This document shows positions 36,091 through 47,632 of a DNA stretch of 64,000 bases, piece by piece. The notes under the pieces were generated by a model. The model was not told where the DNA came from. It saw nothing but the letters and a program-made list of their open reading frames with translations, and did no database searches. This DNA comes from Oryzias latipes. Its lineage: Eukaryota; Chordata; Actinopteri; Beloniformes; Adrianichthyidae. The position numbers were made by a program, and so were the translations under genes. Every line of letters starts with the position of its first letter. Position 1 is the first letter of the stretch. The stretch spans positions 3,175,763 to 3,239,762 of the forward strand of contig NC_019878.2 in NCBI RefSeq assembly GCF_002234675.1. The letters run 5' to 3'.

Positions 36091-38980
36091 TCACCAGCTG
36101 AACTCTCAAAATCTCAAAACTCATTTTAATTTTTGATTCAAAAGAAATTATAAAGCAAAAAAAAAAAACTGTCCACGGAAAAGATCACAATATGACAATA
36201 AAATATTTTAAAAAACGGAAAACAAAAATAAAAGAATCAAATTCAATGATCATTTTAGAAACTATATTGTTCCTTGTTTGTTTTTGAGAGCCTGCCCTTC
36301 TTATGAAGATACATACCATAATAGAATGAGTTTAGTCATTGTCTCCTTTTTCCATGTATCATTCTACTTCAAATCTATTGTGTATTTGCTTTTTCATTTA
36401 ACAAAAATATTAAACAAAGAAAATCAATAAAATTCACTTTAGAATGCAGAGGTGATGGGTCACTAATGAGTGTCACTCGCCCTTTTTCATTTTGATGTCC
36501 CTTAGTTTAAACCCATGCACGTTAAATAAATCAACAAAAATCACTTGCATTCATATTTAAGTAACTTCAGTCTGTTAAAGTTAAAAGCATAAAAAGCCTC
36601 AGTATGATACAAGTAACATGCATGTATGGTGATATGAACCAGCTTTAAGCTCCGTTACTGTACATGTATGTCTGTATGTATGTATGTATGAGCTTCACCA
36701 GCATGCTTTAGCCTGGAGCCACACTGGGCGGTTAGAACCTGAAGGGTGTGTCTCAGAGTCACTGCAGTCATCCACACTCTAAGTTTCCTTCCATTTTTCT
36801 TAACTCGCCGTATTGGTTGCTGGACCGGCCACTGTTGGGCAAAGGCGGGGCACACCGTGAACATGTCACCAGTTGGTTGCAGGGACACACAACCTGTAAA
36901 TACTTTCACTCTGCCATTTCCCTTCAACAACATTTCAAACTAGTATTAATTGTTTTCCCCTCTCCTGTGGCGCAAAACTAGGAAATTTGGTTGAAATTAT
37001 AATATTTTCCTCATCCTGTGGTACATGAAACTTTGTTTTCTGGTGATAGTAAACCACAGCAGATATTTCTTTTGGGTTTTACTTAAATCAAACATTGGAT
37101 ATGCTGTAAACTGTACACAATGGCCATTTCATTGCTCCCTGAGCAAATGTTTTGACTGGTTTTACAAGGAAGAACTAAAGGCTGAAGGAGGAGTCGGAGT
37201 CGTCTGAATAGTTTTTACAGAATCTAAGTTACATGCAAAGGTTTCAAGTCTAAATTGTCTCTTGGTGTGAGTGTCAGTGTATGTGATTGTGTCTGTGTGG
37301 CTCTGTGATGGACTGATGCACCATCCTGACCCAACCAAAGCTGGGATAGGCTCCAGCAATCCCATGACTGAGAGATTCAGCGGGTTCTGGAAATGGATGG
37401 ATAAAGATCTTCAGGTCTTTACTCACTAAAAAAAACAGCCATGTTTGTAACTAACTCACCATAAAATAAACCTCTACTAAAAATAAACACTAAAAAACAC
37501 AGTGAATTATAATAGCCTAAAGAGTTCCCCTTTTTGACTGGAGGGTCCAGCATTTAGTAAGCAGCGCCGATGATCACAACCAAACTGAAGCCTAAAATCA
37601 GGAGACTGAGATCAGCTCCTAGCAGTGGAGCCTCCACATGTTTAGGGGAGCCGGAAAGGTGCAATTAAATGTTCAGCATTGCACACTAAATAGTCTTTTT
37701 TGTGGTAATTGTATAGCCCAACAATGCATAAAATAACACTCTAAAAAGTCCCAGTATTTACTTAAAATATGACAAATACGATTATTTCAGAAAATATGTT
37801 TTAAATAATTTTGAGTCAACCTGATTTCTTGTAATTCAACATCTTAGCAAAAAAAAAAAACTATTGTGAAAAATGAGCATCAAATTAATAAAAATGATGC
37901 ATATTATTTATCAAAAACAAAAGCGGAATCATTTGTAACTTTTGTCCAGATAAAATCTAACATGAAACGCCTATCTCCATGTTTAAGTTCTTGGCTGTTC
38001 AATATAAAACTCAAACCTGCAAACCGCTGATTCAAGAAAAGAAGAGGAAAGTGCAGCAGCTACAAATAAAGTTCATGACATAAAGAGTGTTTCCAATCTT
38101 AGAATCATGATGGATGATTTAACAGTCAGAAGCTCCTTTATGCAGAACTCCTATGACATTTCAGAAAAAAACTGTAGGCATTTTTGCAGCTACCGCCACC
38201 TATAGGTGGAGGTTGGAACTGAGGTTTCTGACGTGGGAAGCTGAGCTGTATTTAAGTAATTTAACTAAATGTCTGATTAAAGATTAAGATTTAACTTTAA
38301 CATAGTTTGTCAAAGAGGTGAAACTTTCTTAAACAAAAAAGCACAGATAATATCTATGAAAATATCTGCTATAACCTGGCTCTTCTCTTACAGGTCCCTT
38401 CAAATGTTTGTTTTTAGAGTTTAAAGTGTTAAAGTGTGCACTGAACATGTTTTTCTGAATCCACCATCAGTGCTTTAACATCTTTAATAGAGAACATTGT
38501 TTTTATTCTTAAGAAGCAGCTATATTGTTGAAAAGCATGAAATTAGTCCAGATGCAGAAACATAACTAAAGATGTTGAAGTTTGAGCAGTAAAAGTTGTT
38601 TCTCATCTTTGTATTTATCTTTGATTTTATATGGACGAAAGGATTTCTTATTGATGTGGCTTTATGGCTTTGTCATTTTAGTTTGTTAAAAAAAAGTCAA
38701 ATTGACTGCAGCAGTTTTAACCAATTTGTCAATTATTGCAAAGTGTCTGTGCTTTAATATTATGGCATCTCTCAGAACTGGAGTTGCATATTAAGATAAC
38801 GCTATGAGAAGAACTTAATGTTATAAATGTCAGAAAGCTGCTGCTGATTTTAAAAATATGAACATAAATGTTAAAATTACCCCAACAAGATTTTTTTAAC
38901 GTGAATCTCGAGGTTTGTCTAAACTTTCTGCTGCATTGTTGCCCCTGACAGAGGCAACATCAGAGGCTTTCCCTGCAGAG
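36091..38980. other. Non-coding stretch between phc3 exon 1 and the CpG island
   Basis: AT-rich intronic or flanking sequence holding a TGTA microsatellite (36660-36690) and one L2-type tail. I see no conserved coding frame, including no glutamine-rich PHC N-terminal block. Confidence 0.5.
37285..37402 (+). repeat. L2-type retroposon 3' tail
   Basis: Contains GGGATAGGCTCCAGCAATCC and ends with 'cagcgggttctggaaatggatggata'. Confidence 0.6.
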
Positions 38981-39004
38981 GGGGGTAAACGTCTAGGCCC
39001 AAAG

Positions 39005-39940
39005 GTGTCGTTATCTCTGGCTTTAACGCACGGAGAGCGTTCCCGCATCCTCCCCGCGCAGCAGGTGCCGCGAGCCAGATGCTGGAACAGCTGGCTCGCG
39101 GCCTGCCGCTCGTGCGTGTTGGGCAGATGCTCGCGAGCTTCACGCGCGGTTGACAGTTAGGCCAGAGATCACGCACGACAGAAAAGATGGAGACAGGCCT
39201 GTGCGCCGGAGAAGTTGCGCGGCGAAAACATTGGGGGAGCTGGAGTCCGCGCGCGCTGCGTAAAGCCTGTAGGACCCCTACCTGCTGAAAACGCGGTTGT
39301 TGGTGCTAATCCTGCTGGCGTCCATCCGCAGGCGAGCGCATGTTGGAGAGGTCTGCAGCGGTGTGTGATGCGCGCTCCGGCTGTCTGTGAGCAGGCTCAG
39401 ATGGGCGTGTATAAAGCCTCACTTCCTCGTCTGAGAGCGCAGCGGCCGCCGCCTTCCTCACACAATGACTCCCGCCGCCTCACCTACGATCTTCCCCCTG
39501 AAACCCCCGGGAGAGCCATTACAGCCAAGTTGCGTCGCAGAGCAGGCCCGCTGGGGTTTGTGCGTGTCGCACTTTGTTGGGTTTGTCATCACAGCCCAGG
39601 CTTCCCCCCGCGGAGGGCTGCGTGAATAATCCGGGATCCTGCGCGGGAGGATCCAGTCGGCGGTACCGTTCACCTGCCGGGACTGCGGAGGGAATCGGTC
39701 CGGCGAGGGCCCACGGTGGAGCGGCTTGGAGGGGCCTGCTTGGTCCGCTGCTGGGAGGCGTTGAGGGCAGTTTAGGAAGCAGTGTGACAGAAGCGAGACA
39801 GCACCACTCAGAGCTCAGGAGGACCGCGCCGCCCGCCGCTGACTCACGCAACTCCGTCAGCTGTGAGGGGGGAGACCCCGCCGGCTGCTGCTGCAGTCAG
39901 CTTCACATCTCTGCGGGACCGAACTAACCCACACGACGGC
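39005..39940. promoter_or_regulatory. CpG island, probable phc3 promoter and 5' UTR exon
   Basis: A GC-rich, CpG-dense block stands out from its AT-rich surroundings. Strong minus-strand donor-like sites lie within it: CAG|GTAGGG (exon end 39282), TAG|GTGAGG (39484) and CAG|GTGAAC (39674). Any of these could end a non-coding first exon that splices to the acceptor at 35277. No TATA box evident. Several plus- and minus-strand frames here are low-complexity by-products of GC richness. Confidence 0.6.
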
Positions 39941-42264
39941 ATTAACACCCAGGTGACGTTTACCTGCAGTTCTGATTGGTCAGAGGTTCGACCGATCCAG
40001 GATTAAGATGACAGAACTGGAAGCACATCTGCACACAACTGGTTCCGATCCACAAACTGCTCTGCTTTACAGCAACGTAAAACCAGACGGACCAGTTCAT
40101 CATCGTTTAAACAATTATCTTGATAGGTTATGAAATCATGAAAATCACATGAATTTCTATCGAATCTATTGGAATCATTCTTGGATCTAATTCTACTCTA
40201 TTCGTGTAAAAGCTGGATTCAGTTCTAGGCTTACAGTCTTTCTGGAAAAACAAAAACTTTGATCTGACTCCACTTGGGGTGCCTGGAGAGGCGGGGGGGT
40301 GGGGGTGGACAAGATTTTAAAAAAAATCTGTGGGGTCTGAAAAAACAGGAATATGACGAAACTGTCCACGTGACTGAAGGAGCGTCTCGTGCAGCTCACT
40401 GCACCACTCATGTAGTTTTCAAGGGAAAATGCAAACCATCACACTTGAGTTGATTTGGGAAACTTCTCTCAGCAGCAAACGTGTTATTCACCTTTCTTTA
40501 GCTCCTCTTTTGACCATTGACATTTGGTTAAACGTTAAACAGAACCTGAATCATTTGAATTTCTGTTTGAAGTCATTCTCTTTTATTTAAATGCATTTTA
40601 ACAAGTCAAAACCACTTCTGACTGGAGTTTGTCTGCGGTAATGGCGTTGTTGGATTCTGCAGTTTCATTGGGCTCAGAGTCATTTTAATGTGATTTCTGT
40701 TTTTGAACATTTACTAAATTACTGATGCGTTAGATTAGTCTTTTATGAAAGAACTAACTAGAAAACAGGGGGGAAAGCTTAAACTTGAAAAATAAAAACT
40801 TAAAAAAATATGAAATAATAGATTGAAATTAATAATCAATCAAACAATAAACACGTTTCTCTCTGAAGTCATGCATGATTATGCTCTTTTGTCAGGCGGA
40901 GTTTGGTCACGTGACCCTGACAGATTACCATGTCAGTAATCCGATGAGCCTCTGTGGTTGGACAGACAGGCGCACGGACCAACACTATGCTGCGTGGCGC
41001 CGCGTAATCTGCGGGAGGTCGCTCACGCAACATCAAGCAGGAAACACGAAACTGTTTTTTCAGAATAAAAGAATCGAGCTCAGAACATGGTGGTGTGGAG
41101 GCAACAGGCTCAGGGGCCTCAACAAGACAGGACCTGACATGCTTCATGTTTAGTTCTGGAATGGGATTTTTAATTTTACATTTATCAGGATAGTTTTTGG
41201 GGATTCTACTGGAATTACTATCCCATATCAGCAGTGGTATACCTGCAGATCTGGACAAATTTATGTTGAAAAGCAAGCGTGAGCAGTGTGAAATGAGGGC
41301 CACTGAGCACAAGTGCACAGCTCCTGCTTAATTGTTGTTTGCTGATACTTAAAAATAATACATGAACAAGGTAAGAATGGTGGGAACAAAACAAATCATC
41401 TTAAGCTCTTGGGAAAACGATCACATAGGCTGCACGGTATCAGTTATCACTCTCTAATTTTGATCCCAAACTGGGTCCTCTCTGTGTGGAGTGAGCATGC
41501 TCTCCTTGTAAATGCCTCGGGGTTCCTCCAGTCCAAAACATGCTTCATAGGTTAATTGGTGAATCTAAATTGTCCATTAGGTGCGGATTGTGTGGTTGTT
41601 TGTGGTGAACTGCACTCTGCTTTCACCCTTCAGATGGATAGGCTCCAGCAACCCATTGATCCCGAATGGAATAAAGCTAATAATTAAGTTTAAACATGGA
41701 TGGAGGGAAAAACACATCACACAGTTGAGGACCGCAAGCAGAGACATGAAATGTATGGAGATGATGTTCTAAATGCTTTGCTCTGTGAATCTAAAATTCA
41801 TCAAGTTATAAAAACAAAATCAAGACTTGCAGCAGTTTAACGAGTTTTTTATACACTTTTTTGACTTTTCACTATTTCACTGGTAATTTATTTGTTAATT
41901 GTGTAATTAAATAGACTAAAAGGAAAACCTTTCTATCAGTTTTCCTTCAAAATGTCTTCCTTTTTTGTTTGTTTTGGGATATTTTCAGATTTCAATTAAT
42001 GAAATTCAAAGTTTTAAATGTGACTGCTGTCTAATGAATGGGGCCGTTTACTTTGAAAGTCCAAACCAGAAGCGCTGGGCTTTTATGGGTCAGACTTTTT
42101 TCAGGGGTTGCTAGGGTACAAACTCCCTAACAACCACATCCCTGCAGAGGAAAAGTTAAGGTTTTCCGTCTTAAACTATTGAACTGAGTTAATAGTTGGA
42201 GCAGATGACGAGGATGACGAGACTTTGCTGCAAATCTGAGCCCGAAGCTGCGCCTTAGGAGAAA
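39941..42264. other. Region between the phc3 CpG island and the 219-aa gene
   Basis: No gene is seen. It contains an L2-type tail at 41449-41700 and the 5' flank of the gene starting at 42265. Confidence 0.5.
41449..41700 (+). repeat. L2-type retroposon 3' tail
   Basis: Contains 'ctctgtgtggagtgagcatgctctccttg', 'ccagtccaaaacatgcttcataggttaattgg' and 'gataggctccagcaacccattgatcccgaatgg'. Confidence 0.65.
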
Positions 42265-44594
42265 ATGCCATCTACCAAGGTTATCAAGGCGAAGCCAGTG
42301 GAGGCAACCAAGAAAAGCATTGACAAACACAAACCGGGAAGGGCGACAGAAGCCGGCGCCGCAGACAGTAAACCTAAAGCGGCCGCTGTGCGTAAAAACC
42401 GCGCGTCGAGCTGCCCGAGGAGCGCGCAGCAGCTGCCGCGCGGCAGGTGCGACAAGGCCGCCGACAGGAGGGAGGAGGTCAGGCCGAGCTGCGAAAGGAG
42501 AACTAGGTCCACTGCTCCCAAACCCACAGAGAATGGGTCCAGAACTAACCCGGACACGCGCAGGGCGACAAGCTCCGTGAGACAAGGCGCTGCCACGAGC
42601 GCGTGCCCACGTCAGAAGGAGCAGAAGGGGGTCAGAGAGGCAAAACTACTCATACAGAGGTGAGGCAGTGAAGATGGACCTGGGGAAAACAGTGTGACAG
42701 GGAAGCAGGGGTTCACAGCATTTACCTAAAGATGTGATTCTCTGCTGCCGGGAGTATGTCTGTGCAAAATAATGTAATTTCTCATGACTGAAACTACACA
42801 GGACTTTACATCCAGGTGAACTACCTCCGAGACTTTTCACAACACTTTTTTTACACTTTCAGTCTCATTTCTCCTAACAAACTGATGTGTTTATTTGTCT
42901 GTTGGACTAAATGTTAAATTGCTCCACAAAAACATAATTTAAACACCTCATAGCAGAAATGTCTGTAGTTTTTGTTCGGGGAAGCATCAGTAAAGCATCT
43001 AATTTAAACTCCATGTGGGTGTTATGATAAAAAAAAAAGGAATAAAAAAAAAGGACTTTATTAGGACAGCCAGCACAGAGTTCATTCTGACTGAGTGCAC
43101 CCAGCACTGCAGAGCAGCGCCTTGTTGCAAATGCAGGGCCAGTCCTGCTGTGTGTGGCCATCTGCTGCAGCGGGTTAATCCCCACACGTTTTACCACCCG
43201 CTGACATGACTGACCTGCAGGCCAAAGCATGTATGTCACTCACTTTTTATTATCTTTACAAAATAGAGTTTTCAACCAGAGACAACATCTTTATAACTCC
43301 TCTGGTATGTCTGTGTCTAAGCTGTCTTTTTTAATTTTATAGACATTTAATCCTAACTAACTTCAACATGGTCTCTAATGAATTTAGTAAAAAGTGAGGT
43401 GTCTTCATGTCCAGAGAAAACGCTGAAACTTTTCATAGCTGAATTTTCATTTTGATCCAACATCTCTTTGATGTGGATATAAGGGGAAAATGCCCAAACC
43501 CTCCAAAAATAGTAAACCCATTTTTAATAGGAAAAGAAGCAGAAAAACTCAAGTTTTTAATAATTACAAACTCATCATCATCATCCTCATTGTTCAGAAA
43601 CTGGTGTTTTTAGGTCTACACAGCCACAACATCTGCGGTGTAAATGTGACAGTGGAGCTAAAATCTAAAGTTAGACTGAATAGTTCCCTGGATAATCTTC
43701 ACCCAACAACCTTTGTTCTGTTACACAACAAATTCATCTGATGTATTAGATGAAGAAGAGATTATTCTACAAATGCAGATGATTTTTATCAGTTGGTCAC
43801 TCAAATCTACTTCATGATGTAAACTGCATTTGCATCACTCTGTTTATATCTAAACAACTAACAGATTTCATTTGTTTGTGTTCTTTAAAACACTTTGGAG
43901 TTCATACGATTCAAATGTAAAATGATGAGCAAGACCAAAAAAATGTTGTAAATACTCGATGTTTTCCATTTCAGTAACAAAGCCTTCACCGTCATTCCAC
44001 CAAACCCAAAGAAGAGAAGGGAAATCCAGAAAAGTGAGTGTTCTTTGTGTTCATGTTTGCGTTGTTGTAACTCTCAGCTTGTCATTCAATTCTGAATGAC
44101 TTTTGGCTGGGTAGAGGCGGAGGCAGAGCTTGCTGCTTTGGAGGAGCTTCGTCTCAGCAGAGCAATGACCTATGTGTCCATCGACCCCAGCAGTGTTGGT
44201 GAGAGCGCCGTGACCAACGCCACACGTTCATGGTGTCAACTGTTCTCTCTGACAGCACCCCTTCATACTGTCTTCACAGGTGGCTGCATGAGTCTGGAGG
44301 AAGTACGGCTGAAGCAGCAGCAGGAAATGATGCAAGCCAAGAGGAAACAGAAACAGGTCTGCTGGTTTGCACTCGGGCTTTTGATGTCTTAATCCCAGCA
44401 AACGCATGACAATGCAAATCCATGTGTAATGGCACCAACAACGGAGAGTTGCTGAGGAAAAACTCCTTAAAGTTCAGATGCTGCAGCTTCACTCTCCATC
44501 AGCTCCCTTTTTCTGAAGGTGTCTTCTCCTATCTTGACTCTTATTTCAGATGAAGAAGCAGGTGGTGGAGGAGGCAGCTGTCCTGACGAGCTGA
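42265..44594 (+). CDS. Uncharacterised basic coiled-coil protein, 219 aa (complete, 5 exons)
   Basis: Exons 42265-42659, 43975-44033, 44115-44198, 44280-44356 and 44550-44594 join in phase to 219 codons plus TGA. AATAAA at 44821 gives a short 3' UTR. Exon 1 (residues 1-131) is Lys/Arg/Ala-rich and apparently disordered. Exon 2 adds AFTVIPPNPKKRREIQK (nuclear-localisation-like). Exons 3-5 encode a charged helix, AEAELAALEELRLSRAMTYV, then SIDPSSVGGCMSLEEVRLKQ and QQEMMQAKRKQKQMKKQ, ending VLTS. The small exons with clean borders and a strongly patterned C-terminal half suggest a real, conserved gene; the N-terminal half looks fast-evolving. I do not recognise the family. A nuclear, cytoskeletal or cell-cycle role would be a guess. 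The GC-rich first exon also generates minus-strand frames that I regard as shadows. Confidence 0.75.
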
Positions 44595-44820
44595 CCATTG
44601 CATCTTCTTTCTTCTCTGGATCCGCTCAACTTATCATTCAGATCAAACATTTGTAGGCAACTATACAGCTACTTATTGACAAAACATGTCCTTCTGCACA
44701 ACTGTATGAGTCACACACATGTATTTTGTTTTGGACATGTTAATTAGCTTGCAGTGTTTTTGTATTTTATACACAGGTATCTATGTTCATTTGTATTGAT
44801 GACATTCTGCAACATAAAAC

Positions 44821-44826
44821 AATAAA
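44821..44826 (+). other. Poly(A) signal of the 219-aa gene
   Basis: AATAAA 227 nt after the stop codon, followed by TATG/TTTTTG-rich sequence. Good position for the end of this transcript. Confidence 0.55.
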
Positions 44827-45900
44827 ATATGTTTTTGACACGGTGCTAAAGCTTTGTTTGGACACAGTTAGACACAGTTTTTCTTGTGTTTAGGTGCTCA
44901 GGAAGACATTATTAGATATATTCTATGTTTAGCTGTTGTTGTTGCATGTGATTTTTATTTTATTTCTAAAATACTGACTCGTTTCTAATTGTCAGAAAAA
45001 TTGTGATATTTAGACATGCAGTGTCTTTTCAAAATCCTCTTCATTTGCAGCTGATTGACACTGTGCTTCTGCTGTTCTGCCGTCGGCCAGCAGAGGTCGC
45101 GCTCTGCGTGATGAGGGCACGTCAGTGGCAGGGCAGGACTTTACGTTCAGAGAACATTAAGTTCGCTGACGGAATATTTAACAGGAAGTTGACAGCAATC
45201 GTGTCAAAATCATTGAAGGATACAGATACAGTCAATATGGTGACACCCTAATGAACCAACAGCACGTATATCAACCGGAAACGGTTGGTTTCAGTGCGTC
45301 ACATCTGTGTTAATGCGTTTAAGAAACAGATCGAACGCAAATAAAACTAAATGTCACAGGTGCCACTTTGCCATCGAAGTACATTTGAAAAGTACGTTAT
45401 GGTACTAAAACAACAAACTACGCATGCGCCAAATGTCCAGAACATATGATTCGCCATATTTGTAGTTTTATACGTCACAAATGCTGCGTTCACTGAATCC
45501 CTGTAAATTATAGCGTTTTTGTTTCGCATAATAAATAAAAACAATAAAAACAACTGCACATAAGAGTCTTTATTTTGGTTAAATACTGTCAGATTTGGTG
45601 GATTTTCAAGTATACTGTTCACGTTCATATCCCTTTGGTCAATAAAGTTTTCTAGTATTAAATATTACAAAGCTGTTAAAGTGGTAAAGAAATGTGTTGT
45701 GATTAAACAACAGTGTAAAAGCTGTCTTTAACAATCATATCAACTACTTTTGATCAAGTATAACAGTATTATTATTGATGTACTCTGCTAATTTAGTTTA
45801 GTCCAAATTATATTATATGAAACGTAAAAACGTTAAATTTGACTTTTTTTAATGGGCAACTATTTTTCAAATTAACATGCATATTTTTATGATGTTTTTC
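44827..45900. other. Intergenic spacer
   Basis: No coding frame or clear repeat. A short moderately GC-rich patch at 45080-45180 is unexplained. Confidence 0.4.
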
Positions 45901-45909
45901 ACAAGAGCC

Positions 45910-46151
45910 GTCTATCTTCGAGTTTGAGAGACCTTTTCATCAGATCGTCCTTCTTTCGGAGCGCACCTGAAGGCGGCGTGATCTGGTGGCTGTTGAGATG
46001 ATCTTTGTGTGAACGAAGCAGCACAACGAGCGCAGCTAGCAGCCCGCTCCAGGCAGACCCACTGACCAGAAAGACGCCGGGCCAGACGCGTTCCGTGGCC
46101 GAACATTACCGCTTTCTGCGATTATACAGCCACAGCGACAGTCTAAAAATG
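45910..46151 (+). other. cul1: Probable non-coding first exon and promoter of cul1
   Basis: A CpG-containing block (GAACGAAGCAGCACAACGAG, CAGACGCGTTCCGTGGCCG) ends at a strong donor, AAAATG|GTAAGAGG (46151/46152). It is on the same strand as cul1, which needs an upstream 5' UTR exon to splice to the acceptor at 58224. The start of transcription is not determined. Confidence 0.5.
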
Positions 46152-47632
46152 GTAAGAGGACGTTTTAGTTTTTGAGTTTTCACTGTTAGTGGTTTTTTTT
46201 TCCTAACGACAACCAGCTTAGCTTTGCGCTAGCTGCTAAAGCTAAGCGGTTAGCGAAGTGTTTTCCTGACTCATTATTGAAGAGCCCAAGAAGCTAGGCT
46301 GCCATTTTACACAAGGCACTTAGGACTCGATTGATGCCTTCTGGCACGACAGAGACGATTCTTATTAAATATAATAAAAGGAGCATATATATTTAAAGGA
46401 ATGGCGGTATAAATCAAGTATCGTACGTAAATCTAAGGCTAGTTGTTCACACAGGGGCCAAACAGTGAGTCGGGCTAACAAGCTAATCCGAGACGGCTAA
46501 TGAGTCTTAGCGGTGTTGCGTAGCAGTGTCAGACTCCGGTCGTAGCACACTGAACTATAATCACAACAGTGGTTGTCAACTTTAGTGTAAATTGTTAGAT
46601 ATCAGCGTATTTAGTTGGATTGTTTTCGCTCGCTGTCCGCCTCCCGTGTCGTGTTCGGACTCCAACCTGAAACACTCCAGCGCCGTTGAGCATTATTTCT
46701 CTGCCCAGGATGACGAGGTGTGGGTTGAATGCCAGACTGAATTTACAGCCCAGCCTTTGTGTCCAGCCACGTCAGTATTACGATCATTGTTAGGTGTTTT
46801 CCGTTTAAAACACCACTGGCTTGTCACCCCCTAATGAATGAACGCTTCATCACTTCCTGACAGGTTTTTATGACAGGTGAGAAAACTCGTTGGTAGTCTT
46901 CCATATGATGGGGTGTAGAAGTCCACCTCTTCATGTAAATGCAATTTTTCTTTTAAATACTTTGTTTAAAATATTGTTTCTTATTAAGACAAAGTTAGAA
47001 GTGGTTTTTGCTCTTGTAGTTGAGCTGAAGCCACATCTGTTTCATATGTTCTTGCTTATGAATAAATATTTGCTCTTTTCAGATACTTTGTTAAATTAAA
47101 AAATGGGATTGTTATAACTAGAGACCGAAATAATAGTTTAAATTCACATGAAAGAACTGTAAACATCTTAATTTGAAAGGCTTTCACACTCTTCCTTGCC
47201 CTGGATTATTTGATTAAGCATTATTAAAACAAATACCAAACGTTTTTACTTAAATGTAGGCCTTTTTCTAGAGACTGGCTTATATTTCCTTGATGTTATT
47301 GTTCTTTTGTATGGAAAAGACTTGGTGCTGTTTTGCAAAAACAAACTAGATTTTTTTCTTTTTTTAAGGTTTCAAACTTTTTCTGACTGGTCATATGGAA
47401 AAGTATATTTAGGGATGTTGTGTTCCCCATTTACATTTGATAGCTTGAACTTCCAGTGACAATAGATTACTTATTCAACGATAAACAAAAAAGATCATGG
47501 TATGTATGATATTGTATTCTGAAATTGCTTTTCCAAGCTTGATCAGGTTGGCATAAATTTTCTGTATTTCAAGGAGGTGGAGTTTTGATTATTTACTTTT
47601 AGTGAATCGTATGTAATGCGTGGATTAATTTA

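Noticed and set aside
39215-39927. Overlapping 110-136 codon frames on both strands
   Set aside because: CpG-island sequence has few stop codons; no family signal and no exon structure.
42095-42125. Possible RFX/X-box site (GTTGCTAGGGTAC) upstream of the 219-aa gene
   Set aside because: The second half-site does not fit the X-box consensus, so a ciliary promoter cannot be claimed.
42127-42596. Minus-strand frames of 113-152 codons
   Set aside because: Shadows of the GC-rich first exon of the 219-aa gene. The plus frame is the one that continues through four further exons.
46592-46834. Plus-strand 80-codon frame downstream of the cul1 first exon
   Set aside because: No family resemblance and no splice logic; it lies in intron 1.
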